Of a stretch of DNA of 64,000 nucleotides, positions 25,482 to 34,143 are shown one piece after another; within the stretch, counting starts at the first letter, position 1; every line of letters starts with the position of its first letter. This DNA is from Paenibacillus protaetiae. GTDB lineage: Bacteria > Bacillota > Bacilli > Paenibacillales > Paenibacillaceae. The translations under genes and the position numbers were made by a program. The DNA lies in the NCBI RefSeq assembly GCF_004135365.1, contig NZ_CP035492.1:558001-622000 (forward strand). Direction: 5' to 3'. The notes under the pieces were generated by a model. The model worked only from the letters and a program-made list of their open reading frames with translations. It was not told the origin of the DNA and did not search any database.

Positions 25482-26740
25482 CTGACAAGGCGGGTATGGA
25501 TTACCGCAGCTGTTGTGCTTTTCATACCTTTGTTATTATCGGTCACAGCGTTGCAGTCGGCTGAGGACGATAGTTTGCTTCATGTAAATGGCAAGTTACA
25601 AACGGAAGATTCCGAAGAAGATCCAGGAATGGAAGAGCCGGTTAACGTTTCTGTAACCGTTTCCATGACCTATGCGGAATTTGAAGGCCTTAAACAATAT
25701 ACAGATACTTTTATGACCCAATATCCCAACATTACCGTCTCGCTGTCCAATGATACGGAAGCCTCCGAGGCTAAATGGATGGATGAAGCCGAACTGGGCA
25801 GCGGCCCCGATGTTATGCTGCTGAACAGCAGCTCTGTAGGGCGTTTTGCGGGGCGCGGCCTGCTTAAGCCGGCCGAGACGCCTGGCATGTCCGAAGCTGG
25901 CTCTGAGCAGGCGGAAGCACTGGTGGAGCCGTTGAAATGGAATGGCTACACATGGGGCACGCCTAAGGATGCTGACCCGTATATATGGGTCTGGAGCGCC
26001 TCGCTGCTTTCTTCATTGGGCAGTGCACAGCCGCCTGACGATTGGGAGAGTTACAAGCTCTTAATGGAAGAATGGATTAAACAGGATGACGGCGTGCCTT
26101 ATATTTATTTAAGCGGCGGTGACGCCGGACAATCTGCTGCTTGGCTTGGCGCATTTGCGCAAGACGCCGCACAAGGGCAAGCCTCCCCCGCCGGCGGACA
26201 GCTCCGCCAGCAGGAAGAAGCGGCATTAAGCTGGCTGCAGGCGAATTGGAGCGGCGTCCAGACCCAGGGACTGGACAGCGGCGTGCAGCGTCTTGGCGCT
26301 TTGCTGCAGGACAAGCTGCTGTCCGCTTTTGTGCCGTGGTCCGTTTATTTGCAGTTAAGCGCATCCGAGCGAAGCAAGCTGATCGTTGATAAAGGGCCTG
26401 TTCGCGAACCATGGCTGGACGCCAGAAGTTTTGTTATTTCATCGCACAGCAAAGTGCCGGAAGAAGCGGCAAAATGGATTGAAGAGATGACCGGCCTGAA
26501 CAGCCAGCTGGAAGCTTACAGGATGTACGGCAAGCTTCCTTCGGTCAAAGCGCTGTATATGACCGCGAGCAGCGGCGGTTCGATAACGGAGTATCCGCCG
26601 AACTGGCTGCTGCAGCAGCTTCAATATGTGCCCCGGAACCGGAAGCAGACGAGTCACTGGCTCTTCATACCGATGAATGGGACAATAATTGGATCAAGCT
26701 TACAACGGAAATGGCAGAACAGCCGGATTCAAGCTCATAA
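25482..26740 (+). CDS. Extracellular solute-binding-like protein, C-terminus frameshifted
   Basis: Secreted protein like ABC sugar-binding proteins: signal-type N-terminus (TRRVWITAAVVLFIPLLLSV), then YTDTFMTQYPNITVSL, GPDVMLLNS and an EEAAKWIEEMTGL block. No lipobox is evident and no permease is adjacent. The best start is CTG 25482, six bases after AGGAGGGA; it completes the signal peptide, but CTG starts are rare. The alternative GTG 25515 has no SD. The frame shifts at the C run 26631-26634. One extra C yields ...QYVPPEPEADESLALHTDEW, ending at TAA 26738-26740 (419 aa) before two terminators. As written, the frame runs wrongly through those terminators to 26864. Confidence 0.75.
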
Positions 26741-26769
26741 TGTCATGCCAAGATCAGGATACAATAAAC

Positions 26770-26795
26770 AAACCCGCCGGCTACGGCGGGTTTTT
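26770..26795. terminator. Terminator, possibly bidirectional
   Basis: AAACCCGCCG (26770-26779), GCTA loop, CGGCGGGTTT (26784-26793), T run. On the minus strand it also ends in TTTGTTTATT, so it may serve the converging gene. Confidence 0.85.
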
Positions 26796-26805
26796 ATGCG
26801 ATTGG

Positions 26806-26829
26806 AGCGGCGGAAACGCCGCTTTTTTT
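26806..26829 (+). terminator. Second tandem terminator
   Basis: AGCGGCG, GAAA loop, CGCCGCT, then seven T. A backup for the preceding hairpin. Confidence 0.85.
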
Positions 26830-26852
26830 GGTTTTATTTTGGAGATGGATTG

Positions 26853-27977
26853 TCACAAACGTAAGCTGAGCTTTACGATCAGCTCGCCATTTGCCGTCTC
26901 CACGTCGGTAGCTTTAATGAACGAAGCAATGCTTCCCGGATAAAAGCCGAGATCGAACTTGTTTTCTAGCTCGGCGCGGGTCGTATCCGGCAATGCAAAT
27001 CCGTTAAACAGCAGTTCATCGACATGGAACAGCAGCTCGTTATCGGGATCGTTAATAATGGAATAATGACCGGTAATGCTTACGGAAATATCGTCTTTTT
27101 CGCCGGAGGCGATAATTTTTCCGTCCTTGAACTGGAACTGAAAATGCTGAAACCGGTCGTCCTGCTGCCTGAGGAAGGCATTTAAATCGGTGTCCGGCAG
27201 CCGGAGCGTATAATTGAATCCGTTCATCTCCAAATACTTCTTGTTGCCTTCAATGAAATCCGGCAGCTTCCGCATCGCTTTGTCCAATGCGTCAAAATAT
27301 TGCTCCACTTCATGCAAACCGGCAGTTTCCCAAAATGAATTCAGCTGCTCGATCATCATCTTCAGCTGCTCGGCATCGGGCCGGCTGCTCAACTGCTCGT
27401 CAACCTGCGACTGCAACGCCAATACGCGTTCGCGCTGTTTGGACAAATTGCTTTGAATACGGTCGAGTTCGGTTTGCTTCTCCTCCTGCTTCAAGTAACC
27501 TTCCTGCAGCTTGGCATATTGTTCTTTGTAGGCGTTTAACGCATGTTTGTCGCTTGTAAAAATCATCTGCACATAATCCCAGATGTTCAACAGCTTCTGC
27601 AAGGAGCCGGCGCGGAGCAGCGCGGTGTACAATATGTCGCGTTCACCCATATAGTAGGCGCGGATGACTTTGGATGCCTGCTCCTGCTTTTGTTTCATGA
27701 GCTGCTCTTGTTTCTTTAATTCGGCCGAGGTTGTTTCCATATCGGCAGCTAATGTTTGCTGCTGCTGCCGGATTCGGTCAATCTCCTTATCGATTTCCGT
27801 TATAGATAAGCTTTGCTCCAGCAGCTGATGCACATCGTCGCCGCTGCTGTCCGGCTGCTGCGCTGTTCCCGGGCTGTCCGCGCCCGGCGCAGCAGCCAAA
27901 GCTGCCGGCTGATAGCTTATAAGCAGCATGAACATAAATAAGGGCAAGGTTTTTTGAATGAAACGGTGAATGGCCAC
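26853..27977 (-). CDS. Secreted coiled-coil protein with CwlO/PcsB-like N-terminal region, no peptidase seen
   Basis: 374 aa. Signal peptide (to about residue 28, ...QPAALAAAPG), then a long Gln/Lys/Glu-rich coiled coil (about 50-230). The segment IRAYYMGERDILYTALLRAG, then LQKLLNIWDYVQMI and DKHALNAYKEQYAKL resembles the coiled coils of CwlO and PcsB, which the FtsEX complex controls. These normally carry a C-terminal hydrolase (NlpC/P60 or CHAP). Here the last 150 residues look beta-rich (NYTLRLPDTD, ISVSITGHYSIINDPDNELL) and contain no Cys. GTG 27977 was chosen because AAAGGAGG precedes it; ATG 28046 lies upstream of the likely transcript start. Function unknown; a non-enzymatic regulator is possible. 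Confidence 0.75.
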   Translation of the reverse strand: MAIHRFIQKTLPLFMFMLLISYQPAALAAAPGADSPGTAQQPDSSGDDVHQLLEQSLSITEIDKEIDRIRQQQQTLAADMETTSAELKKQEQLMKQKQEQASKVIRAYYMGERDILYTALLRAGSLQKLLNIWDYVQMIFTSDKHALNAYKEQYAKLQEGYLKQEEKQTELDRIQSNLSKQRERVLALQSQVDEQLSSRPDAEQLKMMIEQLNSFWETAGLHEVEQYFDALDKAMRKLPDFIEGNKKYLEMNGFNYTLRLPDTDLNAFLRQQDDRFQHFQFQFKDGKIIASGEKDDISVSITGHYSIINDPDNELLFHVDELLFNGFALPDTTRAELENKFDLGFYPGSIASFIKATDVETANGELIVKLSLRL

Positions 27978-28044
27978 TTCTTGCCTCCTTTCGCGGGCTT
28001 CCTTGCCGTTAAAAGGGATAAGCCCTATAACTGTTACAGCATTC

Positions 28045-28072
28045 ATTGTATGCGGGGCATGGCCTATTATTT
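28045..28072 (-). promoter_or_regulatory. Sigma-E-like promoter for coiled-coil gene
   Basis: On the minus strand: AAATAAT (28072-28066), 13-base spacer, CATACAAT (28052-28045). The -10 is a full match to the mother-cell sigma-E pattern CATACAHT; the -35 matches KMATATT at five of seven. Confidence 0.45.
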
Positions 28073-28099
28073 CTCGTTGGCGGGACTCGCTCCCCCCGC

Positions 28100-28132
28100 A
28101 ACAAAAAACGGCCCGGCCAGAAGGCCGAGCCG
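28100..28132 (-). terminator. Terminator of DUF2626 gene
   Basis: On the minus strand: CGGCTCGGCC, TTCT loop, GGCCGGGCCG, then TTTTTTGTTG. Confidence 0.88.
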
Positions 28133-28154
28133 CTGTGATCCGTTATGTATACCA

Positions 28155-28391
28155 TTAGAACGGATTACTGTATTCAAATACGGACCAATAGCTGAATCCG
28201 ACAAAAGCAATAATCATATATCCCCAAAACATTACAATGTATGTTCTTTCCGTAAACCTTAAATAACCAAGAAAAACGAACGCGACGGCTTGGGCGAAAA
28301 ACAGGATCGAAAATTCGATCTTATGGCCAGCAAAAGCCATCAGCGCGATAAGCAAGCAAAGGAAACCGAGTACCCGGTACATGCGTGCCAT
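28155..28391 (-). CDS. DUF2626 family small membrane protein (YqgY-like)
   Basis: 78 aa with three hydrophobic helices (about 5-22, 27-43, 50-70). The pattern MARMYRVLGF, FFAQAVAFVFLGYL, ERTYIVMFWGYM and GFSYWSVF matches DUF2626, a Bacillales protein of unknown role. SD AAAGGAGG lies eight bases before ATG 28391. It has a strong promoter and its own terminator, so it is a single-gene unit. Confidence 0.88.
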   Translation of the reverse strand: MARMYRVLGFLCLLIALMAFAGHKIEFSILFFAQAVAFVFLGYLRFTERTYIVMFWGYMIIAFVGFSYWSVFEYSNPF

Positions 28392-28435
28392 ACAAACATC
28401 CTCCTTTCCAGAAGAGCCGTTTTTTTCTAAAAATC

Positions 28436-28464
28436 ATTATAGCGTTTTCACGAATTGCTGTAAA
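28436..28464 (-). promoter_or_regulatory. Sigma-A promoter of DUF2626 gene
   Basis: On the minus strand: TTTACA (28464-28459), 17-base spacer, TATAAT (28441-28436). Eleven of twelve consensus matches. Confidence 0.8.
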
Positions 28465-28557
28465 CCTGAAAATAAACAAAATACAGTTGTATTTTATCAT
28501 TTTTTGGATGTAGCGGCTTGTTCTATGAGAAGTATGCGCATGTAAGCGATAAATTAT

Positions 28558-28587
28558 GTATGAGTGAATGTAAAAATGGATATACAA
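28558..28587 (+). promoter_or_regulatory. Sigma-F-like promoter upstream of rsfA-like gene
   Basis: GTATG (28558-28562), 15-base spacer, GGATATACAA (28578-28587). It fits the sigma-F pattern (GYATR, GGnnAnAHTR) except one -10 base. B. subtilis rsfA is a sigma-F target. Confidence 0.45.
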
Positions 28588-28668
28588 ATTAGTATCCAAT
28601 AGATTCTATGAACTCTACCAAGGGCATAGAGATAAGTAAGTGCCTTTACGTTAGGAGGTTTTGGCTTT

Positions 28669-29319
28669 ATGACAGCCGTCAGACAAGATGCCTGGAGTCC
28701 CGACGACGATTTGATTCTCGCCGAGGTCACCTTGCGGCATATTCGCGAGGGAAGCACGCAGCTCGCTGCGTTTGAGGAAGTAGGAGAACGGATCGGAAGG
28801 ACTTCTGCGGCCTGCGGATTTCGATGGAACAGCTGTGTCCGCAAAAGGTATGAAGATGCAATACAACTTGCCAAGCAACAACGGCAAAAAAGAAATTATT
28901 TAAAAAAACAGACGGTTGCTGCCCCGCATGTCTCGTCTTTATCCGTGTTTGAAACGGAGGAACGGCCATTTAAGACGACGGACGTGTCTATGACGGAGGA
29001 GGCATTGTCCATTGATACGGTGATCCGCTTTTTGCGTCAATGGAAGACGACCTACCAGGAATTGAACAGGCAAATCAAGACTCTTGAAAAAGAACTGAAA
29101 GAAAAAGAAGAGGATTTATACCGTTTGCAATCGGATAATGAGAGATTATCAAAAGAAGTAAACAACGTTCAGACTGATTACCGTGCTGTAAACGATGATT
29201 ACAAAACGCTGATTCAAATTATGGATCGCGCGCGCAGGCTTGCCGTGCTGAACCAGGATGAAGAGGCTAAACCCCGCTTCAAAATGGACGCGAACGGCAA
29301 CTTGGAACGAATTGAATAG
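28669..29319 (+). CDS. RsfA-family prespore transcriptional regulator (YlbO-like)
   Basis: 216-aa DNA-binding protein. The N-terminal Myb/SANT-like domain (WSPDDDLILAEVTLRHIREG, then RTSAACGFRWNSCVRKRYEDAI, about 8-70) is the RsfA signature; a long coiled coil follows (about 125-195, LKEKEEDLYRLQSDNERLSK). In B. subtilis RsfA tunes sigma-F-dependent genes in the forespore. The next gene is panE, matching ylbO-ylbQ order. SD TAGGAGG lies nine bases before the ATG. Whether it is the RsfA or the YlbO paralogue cannot be decided. Confidence 0.9.
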   Translation: MTAVRQDAWSPDDDLILAEVTLRHIREGSTQLAAFEEVGERIGRTSAACGFRWNSCVRKRYEDAIQLAKQQRQKRNYLKKQTVAAPHVSSLSVFETEERPFKTTDVSMTEEALSIDTVIRFLRQWKTTYQELNRQIKTLEKELKEKEEDLYRLQSDNERLSKEVNNVQTDYRAVNDDYKTLIQIMDRARRLAVLNQDEEAKPRFKMDANGNLERIE

Positions 29320-29322
29320 GCA

Positions 29323-29355
29323 CAAAAAAGGCTCGCCGGCGGCGGGCTTTTTTTA
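29323..29355 (+). terminator. Rho-independent terminator
   Basis: AAAAAAGGCTCGCC, short GGC loop, GGCGGGCTTTTTTT. Ends the rsfA-like transcript. Confidence 0.85.
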
Positions 29356-29455
29356 ATGGCCTGTTCCTGCAAATCTGGGCTCGCGGTAGCCGCTGCAAAT
29401 GCGGTTATGCCATAATGGAGATAAAATGAATCGTACAGCAGAGGTGTTATTTCAC

Positions 29456-30463
29456 ATGGAGATGGATGTCATTGGCGGAGGCTCGATCGGCTTGCTTTTT
29501 GCAGCCAAGCTGGCGCTTAGCGGCCAGAAAGTAAATGTATGGACCCGAACAGAGCGGCAGGCGGGTGAAATCAACAGCAGCGGTTTAACGCTGATCGGCG
29601 AGTCTGGACCGACTGCCTCGAATATACGGGTTGCATCATATCCTGTCCGTATATCCGGCCGGGACGGCGTATCCAGCGGCGAGCCGCGAATGGCGCTGCT
29701 AACGGTGAAACAAGCTGCGATTACGGAAGAGCTGATCCTGTTTTTGGGCGAGCTGCTCAGCCATCCGGGATCGGTTATCATTTGCTTGCAGAACGGCATT
29801 GGCCACTTGGAGAAGCTGGAAGCTTCCCTCCCGCATGCGGAGGTTCTTGCCGCCGTCACAACAGAAGGAGCGCGCCGGATAAACGGCTGCTCGGTTCAGC
29901 ATACAGGCCGCGGCGAGCTGTGGTTCGGGAAGGCTGCCCCCCATGGAGCGGAGAACGAAACCGGCAAGGGAGAAAATGTCGGAATGCGTCCGGACAATAG
30001 GCATATTTTGTTCCTTGACATTTTAAATGCAGCAGGATTCCGCAGCTTTCTGTCGAATGATATGAATAATCGGATTTTCCAAAAGCTGCTCATTAACGCG
30101 GTTATTAATCCTTTAACTGCGATTTATGATGTACGAAACGGAGAATTGCCGGAGCATCCGCTCCGTCTGCGGCTAATGGAGGCTTTGTACGAGGAGACAG
30201 CAGCTTTGCTGATGGCTTCGGGTTGGAAGCCGCAGGGGGATGGGTGGCAGAACATCATGGGCGTTTGCCGCGCAACCGCGGCGAATGTGTCCTCTATGCT
30301 GAGCGATGTAAGAGCTGGCCGCCCAACCGAAATCGAGTGGATTAACGGAGGGATTGTACGGCTGGCGGAGCGCCTTGGCTCGAAAGCCCCGCTGAATGAA
30401 GCGCTTTTGGCCATCGTGAAGAAGCTGCTGCCTGATGAATCCGGCAAACGATGCGAACCTTAA
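29456..30463 (+). CDS. panE: 2-dehydropantoate 2-reductase
   Basis: NADPH-dependent enzyme (335 aa) of pantothenate/CoA synthesis, converting ketopantoate to pantoate. The Rossmann motif GGGSIGLLFAAKLALSG lies near the N-terminus, the LLTVKQ loop around 80, and the catalytic lysine/Asn block NRIFQKLLINAVINPLTAIYD around 200. It is slightly longer than usual because of a hydrophilic insert (HGAENETGKGENVGMRPDNR). ATG 29456 was chosen for GAGGTG upstream and because it starts directly at the Rossmann fold. Confidence 0.93.
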   Translation: MEMDVIGGGSIGLLFAAKLALSGQKVNVWTRTERQAGEINSSGLTLIGESGPTASNIRVASYPVRISGRDGVSSGEPRMALLTVKQAAITEELILFLGELLSHPGSVIICLQNGIGHLEKLEASLPHAEVLAAVTTEGARRINGCSVQHTGRGELWFGKAAPHGAENETGKGENVGMRPDNRHILFLDILNAAGFRSFLSNDMNNRIFQKLLINAVINPLTAIYDVRNGELPEHPLRLRLMEALYEETAALLMASGWKPQGDGWQNIMGVCRATAANVSSMLSDVRAGRPTEIEWINGGIVRLAERLGSKAPLNEALLAIVKKLLPDESGKRCEP

Positions 30464-30480
30464 AAAGGGGCGAATCTTGC

Positions 30481-30879
30481 GTGCAAATGTTGTTGGATGG
30501 ACTGAAATCACTGTATGCCTATCTGGCCGTCATACCTGTCATCCCATTCCTTCTTATTTATTTCGGTTACCAATTCATTACCGAGGACCGGAAAAAAGCG
30601 TTTCGTCTCGCGATGGATGTGACAACCGTTTTTCTCATCGGCTGCGTGGCAATGCTGCTAAATAAGCTGTTTGACGGATCTTTTGGCATTTATACCATTT
30701 TACTGATTATGCTCCTTGGCGGCGGTCTTCTCGGCAATGTGCAGTTTCGGAAAAAAGGCGCCGTCGATGTCAAAAAAGTGTTCCGCGCCATTTGGCGGCT
30801 TAGTTTTTTTATGATGAGCGTGCTTTATGTGCTGCTGATGGTCATTGCAGCGAGCAAGGCGATTTTTTTTCAAGCTTAG
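30481..30879 (+). CDS. DUF3397 family membrane protein
   Basis: 132 aa with four hydrophobic helices. Family and location (between panE and bshC) match DUF3397 proteins of Bacillales; role unknown. GTG 30481 was chosen because AAAAAGGGGCG lies upstream; ATG 30487 is two codons later, and the longer frame from 30451 overlaps panE. A terminator follows, so it is probably co-transcribed with panE and not with bshC. Confidence 0.8.
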   Translation: MQMLLDGLKSLYAYLAVIPVIPFLLIYFGYQFITEDRKKAFRLAMDVTTVFLIGCVAMLLNKLFDGSFGIYTILLIMLLGGGLLGNVQFRKKGAVDVKKVFRAIWRLSFFMMSVLYVLLMVIAASKAIFFQA

Positions 30880-30892
30880 CCGCATTTGTGCG

Positions 30893-30920
30893 AAAACCTT
30901 CCTTTCGGGGAGGTTTTTTT
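30893..30920 (+). terminator. Rho-independent terminator
   Basis: AAAACCTTCC, TTTC loop, GGGGAGGTTTTTTT. Confidence 0.9.
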
Positions 30921-30977
30921 GCTGCTTTCGGCTTGCTTGCCGCTGCTGTAAAAATTGTAACTTTTTTAATTTCAGTT

Positions 30978-31007
30978 TTGACGGAAGGCTTATCCTTTGT
31001 GTACAAT
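30978..31007 (+). promoter_or_regulatory. Sigma-A promoter for bshC-ahcY
   Basis: TTGACG (30978-30983), 18-base spacer, TACAAT (31002-31007). Ten of twelve consensus matches. Confidence 0.75.
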
Positions 31008-31080
31008 CAAATCTGACGCCTTGTTCATAGAGCGGCAAGGACTAATGGGTTTATTCAAATTGGAGGTTGCAGGCAGCGCT

Positions 31081-32733
31081 ATGAAAACAGAAATTTACAT
31101 GATGCCAAGCGCTCAGCCTTTGACGGAAGCGTATATCCATCAAACGGATTCGAATGTGGATTCGTTATACGGATACCATCCGGAAAGGGATGAGGATTGG
31201 AGCAGAAGGCTTAAGCGCCTGCAGGATCATCCAGGCAGCAGAGCCGATGCTTCCGATGTAGCAAAGGTTCTCCGGACATATAACGAAAAACATCACGCAC
31301 ATCCCAATGCTATGCTTGCAATCAAATCGATTGCAGAAGGCGCCCCTGTTATTGTAGGCGGCCAGCAGGCCGGCTTGTGGACGGGTCCGATCATGGTTAT
31401 CCATAAAGCAATCACCATTATTCAGGCTGCCCGCTTCGCTTCTCAGAAGCTGGGGACAGCCGTTGTTCCGGTCTTCTGGATCGCGGGTGAGGATCATGAC
31501 TGGGATGAAGCCAATCACGCTTACGTGATGGCGGCTGACCAAAGTTTGCGCAAGCTGACCGTGCAGCGGCCGGAAGGCCCGAGAACGGCAGTGAGCCGTA
31601 CGGTGCTGGATGAGAGCAGCTGGGCGGCTGCGCTGGAAGAGCTGGAGCAGTCGCTGCCCCATTCCGAATTCAAGGAAGGCATGCTGCAGCAGCTGAAGCA
31701 AGCGGCGGAAGGCGCGAACACGCTTTCGGATAGCTTTGCGCGTATCCTCGGTTATTTGTTTGGCGAGCAAGGGCTTGTACTTATTGATGCGGATGATGCC
31801 GGATTGCGCAAGCTGGAGAGCCCGATGTTTACCCGGCTTATCGAACGGAACGATGAGCTGGAGCAGGCTTATGCCGGCACTGCTGAGCAAATGAAGCAGC
31901 TTGGTTATCCGCTGCAGGCGGACGTGGTGGCAGGCAGTGCCAATCTGTTTGTGTTTCAACAGGATAACGGCAATGAGCGGACCTTGCTTCATAAACGCGA
32001 CGGCTTGTTTCAAGACCGTAAAGGCGTTGTATCGTGGACGAAGGAGGAGCTGCTGGCGCTTGCGGCAGACCGTCCCGAGCAATTAAGCAACAATGTGCTG
32101 ACCCGTCCTCTGATGCAGGATTATGTGTTCCCGGTGCTGGCAACGGTGCTTGGTCCGGGCGAAATTGCTTATTGGGGCACAACCGGCGAGGCGTTCCGGA
32201 CGCTGGGCATGGAAATGCCGATTATTTTGCCGCGCCTGTCGTTTACGCTTGTGGAAGGCACGATTGATAAACATATGGCCAAATACGAACTGAGCTTCGA
32301 AGATGTGGTGAAACGGTTTGACGAGCGGAAGGAAGCTTGGCTGAAAGAACAGGACCAGCTGTCCATTGAAGAGAAGTTTGCCGCAGCCAAGCAGGCTTTT
32401 AACGACCTGTACGAACCGATTGTAAGCCTTGCTGCTTCGGTTCAACAAGGGCTTGCCAAGCTTGGGGAGACAAACCGGCAAAAGATTGTGGAGCAAATTG
32501 AATATTTGGAATCCAAAACAAAAGATGCATTCAGCAAGCAATACGAAGCGTCCATCCGGCAGCTGGACCGCATTTATTCGACTTTGTGTCCGGAGGGCAA
32601 GCCTCAGGAACGGGTAGTGAACTGCACGGTATATTGGAACCGGTTCGGACAAGATATCATTGGCAAGCTGCTGGAGCTGCCGTTTGACCGCAGCGGCACC
32701 CATCGAATCGTATATTTATCGCGGGAGGAATAA
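31081..32733 (+). CDS. bshC: Bacillithiol biosynthesis cysteine-adding enzyme BshC
   Basis: Last step of bacillithiol synthesis: adds cysteine to glucosaminyl malate. The protein has the Rossmann-like core ([26 protein letters not shown]) and a long coiled coil near 420-530. 551 aa from ATG 31081, close to the family length. The alternative ATG 31045 (in frame, AAGGACTA upstream) would add 12 residues; the SD before 31081 is GGAGG at an unusually long distance. Position before mraZ and after panE matches Bacillus. It is two bases upstream of ahcY, so both share a transcript. Confidence 0.92.
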   Translation: MKTEIYMMPSAQPLTEAYIHQTDSNVDSLYGYHPERDEDWSRRLKRLQDHPGSRADASDVAKVLRTYNEKHHAHPNAMLAIKSIAEGAPVIVGGQQAGLWTGPIMVIHKAITIIQAARFASQKLGTAVVPVFWIAGEDHDWDEANHAYVMAADQSLRKLTVQRPEGPRTAVSRTVLDESSWAAALEELEQSLPHSEFKEGMLQQLKQAAEGANTLSDSFARILGYLFGEQGLVLIDADDAGLRKLESPMFTRLIERNDELEQAYAGTAEQMKQLGYPLQADVVAGSANLFVFQQDNGNERTLLHKRDGLFQDRKGVVSWTKEELLALAADRPEQLSNNVLTRPLMQDYVFPVLATVLGPGEIAYWGTTGEAFRTLGMEMPIILPRLSFTLVEGTIDKHMAKYELSFEDVVKRFDERKEAWLKEQDQLSIEEKFAAAKQAFNDLYEPIVSLAASVQQGLAKLGETNRQKIVEQIEYLESKTKDAFSKQYEASIRQLDRIYSTLCPEGKPQERVVNCTVYWNRFGQDIIGKLLELPFDRSGTHRIVYLSREE

Positions 32734-32735
32734 TA

Positions 32736-33992
32736 TTGAACACGATAGACAAAAGCATTGTCCGGGACATGTCGCTTGCGGGCGAAGGCCATCTGAAAAT
32801 TGATTGGGCCAGCGCCCATATGCCGGTATTAAACCGGATTCGCGAGCAGTTTGAGAAGGAACAGCCGTTTAAAGGGCTGAAGGTTTCCATTTGCCTTCAC
32901 CTGGAGGCCAAAACCGCTTATCTTGCCAAAGTGGTGCAAGCAGGCGGAGCGGAAGTGACCATTACAGGCAGCAATCCGCTGTCGACGCAGGATGATGTGT
33001 GCGCGGCGCTTGTAGAAGACGGCATTACGGTATATGCCAAACATAATCCGGGCATGGACGAATTTAAACAGCTGATTGTCAAAGCGCTGGAAACGAAACC
33101 GGATCTCATCATTGACGACGGCTCGGATTTTGCGACCATTTTGCACGGCGAACGCCCGGAGCTGGCTGAAAATATTCGCGGAGGCGCAGAAGAAACGACA
33201 ACCGGCATCATTCGCCTGAAGGCGCTGCAAAAAGACGGCATCTTGAAATTCCCGATGGTTGCCGTCAATGACGCGTACTGCAAATATTTGTTCGACAACC
33301 GTTACGGTACCGGCCAGTCCGCTTGGGACGGCATTATCCGTACTACCAATCTGGTCGTATCGGGCAAAACGGTTGTTGTCGTCGGCTACGGCTGGGTCGG
33401 CAAAGGCATAGCGATGCGCGCCAAAGGGCTGGGCGCCAGCGTAGTGGTTACCGAAGTGGATCCGATCCGCGCAGTTGAAGCGTATATGGACGGATTTAAG
33501 GTGCTGCCGATGCTGGAAGCTGCGAAAATCGGTGAAATTTTCGTAGCAGCTACCGGCAATAAGAGCGTCATCAACGGCGAACATTATGCCGTCATGAAAA
33601 GCGGCGCTTTGCTTGCGAATGCGGGCCATTTTGACGTCGAGGTAAACAAGCCGGATCTTGCCGCGCTGGCGGCGGACATCCGTACGGTGCGCCGCAACAT
33701 TGAAGAATATCGTTTGAAGGATGGCCGGAGCTTGTATCTGCTTGCGGAAGGGCGCCTTGTCAATCTGGCTGCTGCAGACGGCCATCCCGCTGAAATTATG
33801 GATACAACGTTTGCTTTGCAGGCGCTTGGCTTGAAATACGTCAATGACAATTACAAAAACCTGTCGAAGCAGGTTGTGAATGTCCCTTACGAACTGGACG
33901 AACAAGTCGCCCGGTTTAAGCTGGAATCGCTTGGAGTTACAATCGATTCCTTATCCGATGAGCAGAAAGCTTATTTGGACAGCTGGAAATAA
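32736..33992 (+). CDS. ahcY: Adenosylhomocysteinase (SAH hydrolase)
   Basis: NAD-dependent enzyme (418 aa) that splits S-adenosylhomocysteine to adenosine and homocysteine in the methyl cycle. Substrate-binding blocks are [14 protein letters not shown] and EETTTGI; the NAD motif is [18 protein letters not shown]; then NAGHFDVEV. It is the short type without the eukaryotic insert and lacks the usual C-terminal YRY ending. TTG 32736 has GGGAGG upstream. Two bases after bshC. Many Bacilli use the Pfs/LuxS route instead, so this placement is notable: homocysteine can feed cysteine, the thiol source for BshC. Confidence 0.93.
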   Translation: MNTIDKSIVRDMSLAGEGHLKIDWASAHMPVLNRIREQFEKEQPFKGLKVSICLHLEAKTAYLAKVVQAGGAEVTITGSNPLSTQDDVCAALVEDGITVYAKHNPGMDEFKQLIVKALETKPDLIIDDGSDFATILHGERPELAENIRGGAEETTTGIIRLKALQKDGILKFPMVAVNDAYCKYLFDNRYGTGQSAWDGIIRTTNLVVSGKTVVVVGYGWVGKGIAMRAKGLGASVVVTEVDPIRAVEAYMDGFKVLPMLEAAKIGEIFVAATGNKSVINGEHYAVMKSGALLANAGHFDVEVNKPDLAALAADIRTVRRNIEEYRLKDGRSLYLLAEGRLVNLAAADGHPAEIMDTTFALQALGLKYVNDNYKNLSKQVVNVPYELDEQVARFKLESLGVTIDSLSDEQKAYLDSWK

Positions 33993-34011
33993 ATTATAAT
34001 TTATGCGGCAC

Positions 34012-34066
34012 GCCGCCTGTTACAGCAGCTATCTCGATGATGCTGCCGCAACAGGCGGTTTTTTTT
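34012..34066 (+). terminator. Rho-independent terminator after ahcY
   Basis: GCCGCCTGTT.CAGCAGC pairs with GCTGC.GCAACAGGCGGT, then eight T. Confidence 0.88.
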
Positions 34067-34143
34067 GTGGAGTAACAAGCTGTTGATGTCCGGCGTAGCA
34101 TAAGGGAAAGAGGGCCGCTTATGCAGGAAGGGGAGGACATCAA

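Noticed and set aside
27978-28046. Longer start of the coiled-coil protein at ATG 28046
   Set aside because: No SD, and it lies upstream of the transcript start predicted from the sigma-E-like promoter. GTG 27977 has AAAGGAGG and yields a clean signal peptide.
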